Shown here one piece after another: positions 25,437-34,046 of a stretch of 64,000 nucleotides of DNA. The DNA comes from JADJYF01 sp965278995. Its GTDB lineage: Bacteria; Pseudomonadota; Gammaproteobacteria; Ga0077536. The stretch is from positions 1,426,001 through 1,490,000 of the forward strand of contig OZ257136.1 in assembly GCA_965278995.1 (NCBI GenBank), in the 5' to 3' direction. Made by a program: the position numbers and the translations under genes. The notes under the pieces were generated by a model. The model was given only the letters and a program-made list of their open reading frames with translations, ran no database searches and was not told the DNA's origin. Each line of letters begins with the position of its first letter. Within the stretch, counting starts at the first letter, position 1.

Positions 25437-27239
25437 CTATTTCCCCACCTTGAGCACAGCCATGAATGCCTCCTGGGGAATTTCGACAGAACCGAACTGT
25501 TTCATGCGCTTTTTCCCGGCTTTTTGCTTTTCTAGCAGCTTGCGTTTGCGAGTGATATCGCCGCCGTAGCACTTCGCTGTGACATTCTTGCGCAGCGCTT
25601 TGACGGTCTCACGGGCAATGATTTTCGAGCCGATGGAGGCCTGGATGGCGATATCGAACATCTGGCGCGGAATAATCTCGCGCATGCGCGAGGCGAAATC
25701 GCGTCCGCGGCGTTGAGCCTGATCGCGGTGCACGATGCTGGACAGCGCATCGACTTTCTCACCGTTGATGAGAACGTCAATCTTGACCATGTCGGCAACT
25801 TGATAACGAACGAAATTGTAGTCCATCGAGGCATAACCTCGAGTCGCCGACTTCAGCCGGTCAAAAAAATCTGTGACGACTTCCGCCATCGGCAGCTCGT
25901 AACTCACGGCGACCTGGCCGCCAACGAAATTGAGCTTGGTCTGCGTGCCACGCTTTTCCACGCACAGGCCAATCACGTTGCCGAGATGGTCCTGCGGGAC
26001 CAGGATATCGACCGCAATGATCGGTTCGCGAATTTCCTCGATTGTTCCAGGCTCCGGCAGGCGCGCCGGATTGTCGATCAAGGTGACTTCGCCGCCGCGC
26101 GCAATAACTTCATACACCACGGTCGGCGCCGTCGTGATGAGATTGATGCCGTACTCACGCTCGATGCGCTCCTGGATAATCTCCATGTGAAGCATGCCGA
26201 GAAACCCGCAGCGAAAGCCGAAACCGAGCGCTTCGGAGGTTTCAGGTTCGTAATGCAACGCCGCGTCGTTCAAGCGCAGCTTACCGAGCGCTTCGCGAAA
26301 AGCCTCATATTCACTGGAATCTATCGGGTACAGACCTGCGAACACGTTCGGCTTCGACTGTTTGAAGCCGGGTAACGGTTCGCTTGCCGGCCGCAAGGCG
26401 TCGGTGATGGTGTCACCGACCGGGGCACCATCGATTTCCTTGATGCCAGCCACCAGGTAACCGACTTCGCCGGTGTGGATGGCGTCCTGTTTGACGCGCT
26501 TGGGCGTGAAGATGCCGACTTCGTCGACATCGCAATCGCGCCGAGTCGACATCATGCGGATTCGCTGTCGCTGACGCAGTACGCCGTCGAATACGCGGAC
26601 CAGCGAGACCACGCCGAGGTAGTTGTCGAACCAGGAATCGATAATCAGCGCTTTCAGTGGCGCATCGGCATCGCCGCGTGGCGGCGGCACCCGCTCGACC
26701 AGCTGCTCGAGCAGTTGCGGCACGCCGACGCCAGTCTTGGCGCTGATATGGATGGCGTCGGAGGCATCGACGCCGATGATGTCTTCGATTTCCCGGCAGA
26801 CTCGCTCGGGCTCGGCTGACGGCAAATCGATTTTGTTGAGCACCGGGATCACTTCGAGACCCTGGTCGACGGCGGTATGGCAGTTGGCGACAGACTGTGC
26901 CTCGACGCCTTGCGCTGCGTCGACCACCAGCAGTGCGCCTTCGCAAGCAGCAAGCGAACGCGAGACTTCGTAGCTGAAGTCGACGTGCCCCGGAGTGTCG
27001 ATGAAATTCAGCAGGTAGTCGGTACCATCGACAGCGCGATAACCAAGCGAGACGCTTTGCGCCTTGATCGTAATCCCTCGCTCGCGTTCGAGATCCATCG
27101 AATCGAGCACCTGTTCGGCCATTTCGCGCGCTTCCAGCCCCCCGCAGATCTGGATGAAGCGGTCTGCCAGCGTCGACTTGCCATGGTCTATATGCGCGAT
27201 GATCGAGAAATTGCGGACGTTTTTCTGAGGGACTCGCAT
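25437..27239 (-). CDS. lepA: elongation factor 4 (LepA)
   Basis: A 600-residue ribosomal GTPase. G1 is AHIDHGKSTL, G3 is DTPGHVDFSYEV and G4 is NKIDLP. The C-terminal domain has KVDVLINGEKVDALS and the basic AKCYGGDITRKRKLLEKQKAGKKRMK signature region. The ATG at 27239 (MRVPQKNVRNFSII) gives the standard length. It is paired with lepB as usual. Confidence 0.97.
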   Translation of the reverse strand: MRVPQKNVRNFSIIAHIDHGKSTLADRFIQICGGLEAREMAEQVLDSMDLERERGITIKAQSVSLGYRAVDGTDYLLNFIDTPGHVDFSYEVSRSLAACEGALLVVDAAQGVEAQSVANCHTAVDQGLEVIPVLNKIDLPSAEPERVCREIEDIIGVDASDAIHISAKTGVGVPQLLEQLVERVPPPRGDADAPLKALIIDSWFDNYLGVVSLVRVFDGVLRQRQRIRMMSTRRDCDVDEVGIFTPKRVKQDAIHTGEVGYLVAGIKEIDGAPVGDTITDALRPASEPLPGFKQSKPNVFAGLYPIDSSEYEAFREALGKLRLNDAALHYEPETSEALGFGFRCGFLGMLHMEIIQERIEREYGINLITTAPTVVYEVIARGGEVTLIDNPARLPEPGTIEEIREPIIAVDILVPQDHLGNVIGLCVEKRGTQTKLNFVGGQVAVSYELPMAEVVTDFFDRLKSATRGYASMDYNFVRYQVADMVKIDVLINGEKVDALSSIVHRDQAQRRGRDFASRMREIIPRQMFDIAIQASIGSKIIARETVKALRKNVTAKCYGGDITRKRKLLEKQKAGKKRMKQFGSVEIPQEAFMAVLKVGK

Positions 27240-27338
27240 GACACAGCCGGTAAAGCGGATTGGGCGCCTTAGGACCCTAAGCGCGAGGCGGATTCTAGCG
27301 CACGAGCGCTCGCGGGGCACGAAGTCTCGTCGCCAGCG

Positions 27339-27617
27339 TTACAGTTCGCTCCGTGCCGACCAGGCGGCGAGTCTGTCGGCGTCGAAATAGCCGCTGCACA
27401 CCAGTTGTTCACCGTCCAGCAAAACCGGCACGCTCCAGCCGTACAGCTGCTGCAGGATGACGGAATCGTCAACATCGACGACGCGCAGGCTGAATGAGCG
27501 CTGCCTGTCGCACCAGGCCACCAGTGCTGTCTGAAAGTCCTCGCACAACGGGCAGTCCTGGCGCGTCACCAGGGTCAGACACGGCACCGTGGGTGCCGCG
27601 CCCCTGGCCTCAGTCAC
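27339..27617 (-). CDS. glutaredoxin-like protein (DUF836)
   Basis: A 92-residue thioredoxin-fold protein with TLVTRQDCPLCEDFQTAL; CPLC is the redox motif. The cis-proline region is WSVPVLLDGEQLV. Such proteins often lie between mucD and lepA in gammaproteobacteria; the substrate is unknown. It starts with GTG at 27617, overlapping the protease stop by 8 bp. A 99-bp gap with a CTTAGG/CCTAAG dyad (27269-27282) separates it from lepA. Confidence 0.85.
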   Translation of the reverse strand: MTEARGAAPTVPCLTLVTRQDCPLCEDFQTALVAWCDRQRSFSLRVVDVDDSVILQQLYGWSVPVLLDGEQLVCSGYFDADRLAAWSARSEL

Positions 27618-29067
27618 GCTTGGCCGGCACTTTGACCGCCAGGAATAATGGCCCGCCTTGCCGCTGGATCAGTATGGGGACCGTCTTGCCTGGCTGGAGC
27701 GCGGCCGACAATTCGCGGAATCTGGCCAGCCCGGTCACTTTTTCGTTATTCATTTGCAGGATGACATCGCCTGCGCGCAGGCCTGCCGAATAGGCTGGCC
27801 CTTCTTCGATATTATCGACCAGCACCCCGCCCTCGGGGACCTGCGACTGTTCGCGCTGGGTACTCGACAGCTCGATGACCGAGAGTTTCAGCACGGTGTC
27901 GACTTTGGCTTTCTGAGGCTGGTCGAGTTCAGCGACTTCCGGTTGCTCTTCCGGCAGCTTACCAATCTCGAGCCCAATCTGCAGACGCTTGCCATTGCGA
28001 ATGACTTCCACACTGATTTTGTCGCCAACGTGGGTCGTACCGACCAACGGTGGCAGATCAGATGAATGGTCGATGTGCGTGCCGCCGAAGCTGATGATGA
28101 TATCGCCGGTCTGAATGCCGCCTTGGGATGCCGGACTGTCATCCAGTACTTTGGAGACTAGCGCACCTTGCGGCTTGTCCATATCGAATGACTCGGCAAG
28201 TTCCTGCGTGACATCCTGGATCAGAACGCCCAGCCAACCGCGTGTCACGCTGCCTTTGTCGCGGATCTGCTGATAGACGTTCATCACGACTTGTATTGGG
28301 ATGGCGAAAGAAACCCCCATGAAGCCGCCTGTGCGGCTGTAGATCTGCGAGTTGACACCAACCACTTCGCCGTCGAGATTGAACAACGGACCACCTGAAT
28401 TACCGGGGTTGATCGCGACATCGGTCTGGATGAACGGCACGTAATTCTCGTTCGGCAGACTGCGCCCCTTGGCGCTGACAATTCCGGCAGTGACGCTGTA
28501 GTCGAAGCCGAAAGGCGAGCCGATGGCGAGTACCCATTCACCGACTTCGAGTTCGTTGGAATCACCGAGCTTCACGGTCGGCAGTGGAGCGCTGCTCTCA
28601 ATTTTGAGCACGGCGATATCGCTGCGTTGGTCGGAGCCGACAATCTTCGCGCTGTGCTCGCTGCGATCCGACATTCGCACGATCACTGCATCCGCCTCAC
28701 GAACGACATGAAAATTGGTGATGATGTAGCCATCCTTGGAGATAATGAAGCCCGACCCCAATGACGATCGCGGGTCCTGATCGGGCGACATGCCTGGCCC
28801 TTCTTCACCGAAGAAGCGGCGAAAGAAATCAGACAGCGGGCCTTCTTCGGGAAATTCGGGCACGCCACCACCGCCGCCGTAGCCAGGTGGTATCTGCTTA
28901 TCGGCCTGGGCAATCTTGATGGTCGTGCTGATATTCACGACGGCGGGACTATTGGTCTTGGCCAGCGTTGTGAAGTCAGGCAATCGCCCGCCGTCGGCAG
29001 ATACGGGCAGGCTGCACAGATTGCCGGCAACCATCGCTAACAGCACTATCGTCTTCAACACGCGCAT
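27610..29067 (-). CDS. mucD: Do-family periplasmic serine protease (MucD/DegQ-like)
   Basis: A 485-residue HtrA-type protease with a cleavable signal peptide (first about 24 residues). The catalytic triad is His in ITNFHVVREAD, Asp in SDQRSDIAVLK and Ser in NPGNSGGPLFN. Two PDZ domains follow (about 265-360 and 385-480). A glycine-rich loop (GYGGGGG) sits in the LA-loop region. Its place after rseA-rseB fits MucD, which clears misfolded envelope proteins and restrains the stress response. Confidence 0.94.
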   Translation of the reverse strand: MRVLKTIVLLAMVAGNLCSLPVSADGGRLPDFTTLAKTNSPAVVNISTTIKIAQADKQIPPGYGGGGGVPEFPEEGPLSDFFRRFFGEEGPGMSPDQDPRSSLGSGFIISKDGYIITNFHVVREADAVIVRMSDRSEHSAKIVGSDQRSDIAVLKIESSAPLPTVKLGDSNELEVGEWVLAIGSPFGFDYSVTAGIVSAKGRSLPNENYVPFIQTDVAINPGNSGGPLFNLDGEVVGVNSQIYSRTGGFMGVSFAIPIQVVMNVYQQIRDKGSVTRGWLGVLIQDVTQELAESFDMDKPQGALVSKVLDDSPASQGGIQTGDIIISFGGTHIDHSSDLPPLVGTTHVGDKISVEVIRNGKRLQIGLEIGKLPEEQPEVAELDQPQKAKVDTVLKLSVIELSSTQREQSQVPEGGVLVDNIEEGPAYSAGLRAGDVILQMNNEKVTGLARFRELSAALQPGKTVPILIQRQGGPLFLAVKVPAKRD

Positions 29068-29080
29068 GGCCTCTCCATCA

Positions 29081-30076
29081 TCATTGGTGTGGCAGTTCTG
29101 CCGATTTCGGCTGCGTCACTGCGGCGGCGATCTTCTGCACCGTGGTCTGCGGCACTTCGCCGACGACCGTGACCTGATGAGCGTCGATGACGCGGCTGAA
29201 CGCATTGACGGCTCCGCGCGACGAGTAGCCCTGCACCGGGACGTCGCCGGTCATCAGTTCCTCGATGAACACGGAGACCATGGCCAGGCCATCCGAATAC
29301 ACCATGTGACTGACCGGCATGCGACTCATCGCCATATTCTGCACCCGGGTTTCCTTCAATTCGAAGCCGGCAGGCAGCCACTGAACCTGCCACGCGACCG
29401 GGCCGCTGGCGCTGCTCTCGCCGGCTGGGGGTGCGGGCTCCTCGTTCATCTGCCAGTTGAACCCGGTGCCGCTGATTTCAGGCTGCAGCAGGGCATCCGG
29501 TACGTCGTCGAGGACACTGATCTGCGTGAATTGTACCTGCTCGAGTACATGCGCGCCCGGCCCGAGTATGACGGATTTGAGCAAAAGCCTCGAAACATCG
29601 TCAACCCACAGCCGGTAGGAATATCGATCGTTGGAGCGGGGTGTCACGCTGACCACACTGGCAAGTCGCCCGGCCACGCGGTCGCGACCTTCGATAGTGA
29701 ACTGGTAAGTCTCGACCAGCTTGTCTATCGGTGCTGAGAAACCGATGCCAACGAGATCGCGCGGCGGATTGCGCTCGACCATCGCCGCCTGATCGTCGGC
29801 AAACAGGCAGGTGACTTTAGTGCCGTCGCGGATGACTTCGCGTGCCGGCCCCGACAATGACACCAGTCGCTCGTATTCGACGCCGCCGTCGAACTTGTGC
29901 ACCAGTCGCATTGCATCGAGTTGGGATTCGCTCTGGTAGACGAAGACACCGTCATAGTTCAGCTGTCGAGTGGCGTCGGCCATGCCCTGCAATAGCGCCT
30001 GCACGGAATCGGTCGCTGCCGCTGGTACGGCCAGGCAGACGAGCAGCAATGACGGACCGACCTGGCGCAGACGCAT
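29081..30076 (-). CDS. rseB: sigma-E regulatory protein RseB/MucB
   Basis: A 331-residue periplasmic protein with a signal peptide (LLLVCLAVPAAA). The lipid-sensing domain contains LNYDGVFVYQSESQLDAMRLVHKFDGG, and the C-terminal domain has the conserved VQWLPAGFELKE and HMVYSDGLAMVSVFIE. It binds RseA and shields it from cleavage until lipid or LPS signals release it. The ATG at 30076 gives a proper signal peptide; an upstream in-frame start would overlap rseA. Confidence 0.93.
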   Translation of the reverse strand: MRLRQVGPSLLLVCLAVPAAATDSVQALLQGMADATRQLNYDGVFVYQSESQLDAMRLVHKFDGGVEYERLVSLSGPAREVIRDGTKVTCLFADDQAAMVERNPPRDLVGIGFSAPIDKLVETYQFTIEGRDRVAGRLASVVSVTPRSNDRYSYRLWVDDVSRLLLKSVILGPGAHVLEQVQFTQISVLDDVPDALLQPEISGTGFNWQMNEEPAPPAGESSASGPVAWQVQWLPAGFELKETRVQNMAMSRMPVSHMVYSDGLAMVSVFIEELMTGDVPVQGYSSRGAVNAFSRVIDAHQVTVVGEVPQTTVQKIAAAVTQPKSAELPHQ

Positions 30077-30086
30077 GACGCTGAAC

Positions 30087-30671
30087 TCAGCGCGGCTCGA
30101 AGCCGACGATCCGAACGTACGGGTGTACGCCAGGAACGCCAAGACGCGCCCGTTGTTCGTTGAAATTCACCAGATAGCCGTTCATGCGCTGCTCGTTGGT
30201 AAAAGAGACGGTCGGCAGCATCGGCGGTTGTTCGTTAGTCACGGCAAAACGAGCCGGAACCGGCGCTGTGCCGCCCGTATCTACACTGCGCGCGAGCTGC
30301 GGCGAGGATGTCGAGGCAGGTTCCGGCGGACGGATAACCACGGTCAGCGCAAGTGCGGCGATGCCAGCAGCAATGGCCCAGCTGGCATACGGGGTGCGCC
30401 GCGGATGGGGTGCTGCCGCTGCCATTGCTGCATCCGGCGCACGGTGACTTCGTGGTACCGGCGTGGCGGTCTGCGGAACCGCTCGCAGCGGCGCCCGGGT
30501 ACTGGCGTCTGCCGGTGCCGCCTCTGCTCCACGCAAGAGTTCGCCGATGAGATGGTAACGCCCCCAGGTCCGCCGCAGTTCGTGATCACGCCCGAGTTCA
30601 TCGAGCAATTCGCGACAGGCATCGGGAGTCACTTCGCCGTCCATCAACCCTGAAATGTCTTCTTTGTTCAT
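30087..30671 (-). CDS. rseA: anti-sigma-E factor RseA/MucA
   Basis: A 194-residue inner-membrane anti-sigma factor. The cytoplasmic N-terminal domain is NKEDISGLMDGEVTPDACRELL to TWGRYHLIGELLRG (the sigma-binding fold). It has a membrane segment at about residues 103-120 (WAIAAGIAALALTVVI) and a periplasmic tail. The ATG at 30671 gives the family N-terminus. It holds RpoE inactive at the membrane, with RseB bound outside. Confidence 0.92.
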   Translation of the reverse strand: MNKEDISGLMDGEVTPDACRELLDELGRDHELRRTWGRYHLIGELLRGAEAAPADASTRAPLRAVPQTATPVPRSHRAPDAAMAAAAPHPRRTPYASWAIAAGIAALALTVVIRPPEPASTSSPQLARSVDTGGTAPVPARFAVTNEQPPMLPTVSFTNEQRMNGYLVNFNEQRARLGVPGVHPYVRIVGFEPR

Positions 30672-30691
30672 CGGGCAACCCACCAGGTCGG

Positions 30692-31273
30692 TTAATGTTC
30701 CAGCAACGGTTTCAAGCGTTCGTCGATCGCTTCCCGCGCGCGGAATATCCGCGAACGCACCGTGCCGATGGGGCAGTCCATGGCCGCAGCGATATCCTCG
30801 TAACTCAGGCCATCGACCTCGCGCAGCGTGATCGCCTCGCGCAGGTCATCTGGCAGTCGTTGAACAGCGTCGGCAATCGTCTCCCGGATTTCGTCGGTCA
30901 ACAGCAGGTGCTCTGGCGTCTCGAACGATTTCTGCAGTTGATCGAGTTCATACCGTTCGCCGTCTTCGTTGGTGCCGAGATCGGCTTCTCTGGGTCGTCT
31001 GGCGACTGCGACCAGGTGATTCTTTGCCGTGTTGATCGCGATCCGGTATAGCCACGTGAAGAACGCACTGTCGCCGCGGAATCGCGGCAGTGCCCGATAG
31101 GCCTTGATGAACGCCTCCTGGGTCACGTCGAGCGCATCGGCGGGTTCGCGAACGTAGCGCGAGACCAGCTTCACGATGCGGTACTGGTACTTGAGTACAA
31201 GTAGATCGAAAGCTGATTTGTCACCTTGCTGTACCCGCCTCACCAGTTCGATGTCGGTCATGCTGTCGCCCAT
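30692..31273 (-). CDS. rpoE: RNA polymerase sigma-E factor (AlgU/RpoE)
   Basis: A 193-residue ECF sigma factor. Region 2 is FDLLVLKYQYRIVKLVSRYV to FRGDSAFFTWLYRIAINTAKNHLV; region 4 is LREVDGLSYEDIAAAMDCPIGTVRSRIFRAREAI. These match the RpoE/AlgU group. It controls envelope stress genes and heads the operon with rseA, rseB and mucD. An ATG at 31261 is an alternative start. Confidence 0.96.
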   Translation of the reverse strand: MGDSMTDIELVRRVQQGDKSAFDLLVLKYQYRIVKLVSRYVREPADALDVTQEAFIKAYRALPRFRGDSAFFTWLYRIAINTAKNHLVAVARRPREADLGTNEDGERYELDQLQKSFETPEHLLLTDEIRETIADAVQRLPDDLREAITLREVDGLSYEDIAAAMDCPIGTVRSRIFRAREAIDERLKPLLEH

Positions 31274-31328
31274 CGCCGCGCTATCCCTGTATCATGGCGA
31301 CAACGCCGTCCGAGCGAGCATGAGCATC

Positions 31329-31355
31329 GTAGACCATGAGGTTCCGGGTAAGTTC
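31329..31355 (-). promoter_or_regulatory. candidate sigma-E promoter for rpoE
   Basis: On the minus strand, GAACTT and GTCTAC are separated by 15 bp, a near match to the RpoE/AlgU consensus (GAACTT, then TCTRA-type -10). It lies about 55-80 bp before the rpoE start, where the autoregulated promoter is expected. Confidence 0.45.
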
Positions 31356-31382
31356 GGCGCAGGTGTGCCGGGGCCAAGCGGG

Positions 31383-31391
31383 ATTATAGCA
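31383..31391 (-). promoter_or_regulatory. candidate extended -10 promoter upstream of rpoE
   Basis: On the minus strand, TGCTATAAT is an exact extended -10 element (TGnTATAAT). No good -35 is seen 16-18 bp upstream, which is tolerated with an extended -10. It would give basal housekeeping transcription of rpoE from about 110 bp upstream of the gene. Confidence 0.4.
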
Positions 31392-31444
31392 AGTCTTGCC
31401 GGCAGGGCGCCCGCCCGTCAGCCCGGCAGTGAGCAACAGCACCC

Positions 31445-33055
31445 ATGTCTGAATACGAATCCTGCGATGTCCTCATCATTGGCAGCGGCGCTGCCGGACT
31501 GAGTCTTGCGCTCAATCTTGCTGCGACCCAGCGTGTGGTCGTGCTGAGCAAGAGCGTGGCCAGCGAAAGCGCCACCCTGTATGCCCAGGGTGGGATCTCA
31601 GCAGTCATGGATCATGCCGATTCAGTCGAGTCGCATATCGAGGATACGCTGATTGCCGGGGCTGGTCTTTGCCGTCCCGAGGCAGTCGACTACATTGTGC
31701 GGCACGGACGGGAACGCATCGAATGGCTGATGAATGTCGGTGTGCCGTTCTCGACGCGCGTGTCGAAATCGGGTGCTGTCGAGGTTCACCTGACGCGCGA
31801 GGGCGGGCACAGCCACCGCCGCGTAGTGCATGCCGCCGATGCTACCGGCAGAGCCATTGAGCAGACACTGCTCGAACGAGTCATCGCAACGCCGGGCATT
31901 ACGCTGCTCGAACGGCACATGGCCATCGATCTGATCAGTTCGGGCAAGCTCGGGCAGAATCCCGACAGATGCGGCGGCGCCTACGTCTTCGACACGGTCA
32001 ACAGCCAGGTCAAGACCATCCGCGCACGCTGCGTCGTGCTCGCCACCGGTGGTGCCGGCAAAGTTTATCTCTATACCAGCAATCCCGACGTCGCTACTGG
32101 CGACGGTATCGGCATGGCGTGGCGCGCCGGTTGCGCGATCGCCAACATGGAATTCGTGCAGTTCCACCCCACCTGTCTGTATCACCCGCAAGCGAAAACG
32201 CTGCTGCTGACCGAAGCGCTGCGCGGTGAAGGAGGTCTTCTGGTATTCGAAAACGGCGAGCGCTTCATGCCGCGTTTCGACGCCCGGGCCGAACTCGCTC
32301 CCCGTGACATCGTCGCACGCGCCATCGACCATGAAATGAAACGTCTCGGTCTCGATTGCGTCTATCTCGACATCTCGCACAAGCCAGCCGATTTCATTCA
32401 CGAGCATTTTCCGAACATCGACGAGCAGTGCCGTCGTTTCGGCATCGATATGACATCGCAACCGATACCGGTGGTGCCGGCCGCTCATTATCTGTGTGGC
32501 GGGGTCGTGACCGATCTCGAGGGCCGGACCTCGCTGCCGGGGCTGTATGCTATCGGTGAAGTCGCCTGTACCGGGCTCCACGGAGCGAATCGCATGGCGA
32601 GCAACTCGCTCCTCGAATGCCTGGTTCTGGCCGACTCGGCGTCCCGTTCGATTGCGGCCGGCATCGAGAACTGGCCGTTGCTGAAAAGCGTGCCGGCGTG
32701 GGACGAGAGCCAGGTCACCGATGCCGACGAAGAAGTCGTCGTTGCGCACAACTGGGACGAACTGCGTCGTTTGATGTGGGATTACGTCGGCATCGTTCGA
32801 ACCAGCAAGCGACTCCAGCGCGCCCGTCGGCGCGTTGATCTGCTGCATGCGGAGATCAGTGAGTTCTATGGCAATTTCCGGGTTACCGGCGATCTGATCG
32901 AATTGCGCAACCTCGTTCAAGTCGCAGAACTGATCATTCGGGCGGCGCTGAAGCGGCGCGAAAGTCGCGGCCTGCACTACACGCTCGACTACCCGCTGAC
33001 CGATGACGCCAATCAGCGCCGCGATACCGTCCTGCGCGCGGGTGATTTCAGCTGA
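31445..33055 (+). CDS. nadB: L-aspartate oxidase
   Basis: A 536-residue FAD enzyme that oxidises L-aspartate to iminoaspartate in de novo NAD synthesis. The FAD motif is VLIIGSGAAGLSLAL, followed by ESATLYAQGGISAV, HSHRRVVHAADATG and the active-site region FVQFHPTCLYHP. It has the typical HYLCGGVVTDLEGRTSLPGLYAIGE. Divergent from rpoE with a 171-bp gap, as in E. coli and Pseudomonas. nadA and nadC are not in the window. Confidence 0.96.
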   Translation: MSEYESCDVLIIGSGAAGLSLALNLAATQRVVVLSKSVASESATLYAQGGISAVMDHADSVESHIEDTLIAGAGLCRPEAVDYIVRHGRERIEWLMNVGVPFSTRVSKSGAVEVHLTREGGHSHRRVVHAADATGRAIEQTLLERVIATPGITLLERHMAIDLISSGKLGQNPDRCGGAYVFDTVNSQVKTIRARCVVLATGGAGKVYLYTSNPDVATGDGIGMAWRAGCAIANMEFVQFHPTCLYHPQAKTLLLTEALRGEGGLLVFENGERFMPRFDARAELAPRDIVARAIDHEMKRLGLDCVYLDISHKPADFIHEHFPNIDEQCRRFGIDMTSQPIPVVPAAHYLCGGVVTDLEGRTSLPGLYAIGEVACTGLHGANRMASNSLLECLVLADSASRSIAAGIENWPLLKSVPAWDESQVTDADEEVVVAHNWDELRRLMWDYVGIVRTSKRLQRARRRVDLLHAEISEFYGNFRVTGDLIELRNLVQVAELIIRAALKRRESRGLHYTLDYPLTDDANQRRDTVLRAGDFS

Positions 33056-33798
33056 TGTCAGCTGCGGGCGAACTCGATGGTCGTGTCATCCTGCTGACCG
33101 GCGCCAGTCGTGGTATCGGCAGTGCCGTGGCAACTGCATGTGCGCGTGCCGGTGCAACGATGCTGCTGGCTGGGCGCGACGTGCGTGCGCTGGAACGCCT
33201 CGCTGATGTGCTCGAAGGGGCCGGTGCCACGCCGCCCGTACTGGTGCCAATCAATCTCGAAACGGCCGGGGTCGACGATTACAGCGTTGTCGCCGAACTT
33301 ATTGCAGCGCGCTTTGGGCGCCTCGATGGATTTGTCGCCAACGCAGCCATGCTCGGTGAGCCAGCGCCGCTCGCCAACTACGACGGTGTGGCGTGGGCGC
33401 GAACGTTCCAGGTCAACGTCCATAGTGTCTTTCTCCTGTTGCAAACCTGTCTCCCGTTGTTCCGCTCAGCGGTCGATCCGGCGGTCGTGTTCTCGCTCGC
33501 GGCCGAAGGTCTCGAGGCGCGACCGAACTGGGGCGCCTATGCGGTCAGCAAGTACGCCGTGCGTGGCTTGATGGAGTTGCTGGCAGCGGAATCGCGCCAT
33601 ACATCACTGCGCGTCAACGGCGTCGTACCAGAGGCGGTACGGACACGTCTGCGTCGGCAGGCCTTTCCCGGTCTTGATGCCGACACCCTGCCCCTGCCCG
33701 AGACGCAGGCCGACGCCTATGTCGCCCTGCTCGGTCCGCGCGGTGCAGGAGTTCGAGGCCGCTGCATCGCGGTCGCGGGCGGCAGTTTTCGTCTGTAA
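33055..33798 (+). CDS. YciK-like short-chain dehydrogenase with a degenerate active site
   Basis: A 247-residue SDR whose ATG overlaps the nadB stop by one base. TGASRGIGSAVA and WGAYAVSKYAVRG show the fold and the Tyr/Lys pair, and the order of motifs matches E. coli YciK. The residue 13 before the Tyr, where the catalytic serine should be, is alanine (FSLAAEG in place of FTSSSVG). The usual PGG after the catalytic region is PEA, and NNAG is NAAM. The protein may bind NAD(P) without being a standard reductase. Function unknown. Confidence 0.85.
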   Translation: MSAAGELDGRVILLTGASRGIGSAVATACARAGATMLLAGRDVRALERLADVLEGAGATPPVLVPINLETAGVDDYSVVAELIAARFGRLDGFVANAAMLGEPAPLANYDGVAWARTFQVNVHSVFLLLQTCLPLFRSAVDPAVVFSLAAEGLEARPNWGAYAVSKYAVRGLMELLAAESRHTSLRVNGVVPEAVRTRLRRQAFPGLDADTLPLPETQADAYVALLGPRGAGVRGRCIAVAGGSFRL

Positions 33799-33815
33799 GC
33801 GGCAGGATTTGCCGC
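33799..33815 (+). other. small stem-loop after the SDR gene
   Basis: GCGGCA (33799-33804), loop GGATT, TGCCGC (33810-33815), immediately after the stop codon. No U-tract follows, so it is a weak terminator at best. The rest of the 248-bp gap to the cyclase gene holds the AT-rich regulatory stretch described separately. Confidence 0.35.
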
Positions 33816-33941
33816 CTCGGTGCCCGGCTGAGGCAGTATTCTGGCGGAGCTGCCGCTTTCGCAGGTTGACCGGTGTCGGAAGATTGACGCCACGCTTCCT
33901 GCGCCTCCGCAGGATTCTCGTGTCGAGCCTGATACTTCCCG

Positions 33942-33971
33942 AATTAAGTTATCCAATACAACTACTTAATT
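33942..33971. repeat. AT-rich inverted repeat upstream of the diguanylate cyclase
   Basis: AATTAAGT (33942-33949) and ACTTAATT (33964-33971) are perfect 8-bp inverted copies with a 14-bp spacer, in an AT-rich island within GC-rich DNA. It could be an operator or part of the promoter region of the downstream gene. Confidence 0.5.
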
Positions 33972-33979
33972 GCCAATGC

Positions 33980-33993
33980 TTGAAATAGATCAA
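33980..33993 (+). promoter_or_regulatory. FNR/Anr/Dnr-type box
   Basis: TTGAAATAGATCAA matches the FNR-family consensus TTGAT-N4-ATCAA at 9 of 10 defined positions. It lies 53 bp upstream of the cyclase start codon, a distance suited to an activator or repressor site near the promoter. Which regulator binds, if any, is not shown by sequence. Confidence 0.45.
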
Positions 33994-34046
33994 AGCGCTA
34001 TCGGCAAGCGCTGGCACGAAATTCGCATCGTCGGCAGCAACTTCCG

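Noticed and set aside
31622..32977. A 451-residue open frame on the - strand inside nadB
   Set aside because: nadB is intact with all motifs; the antisense frame has no recognisable domain.
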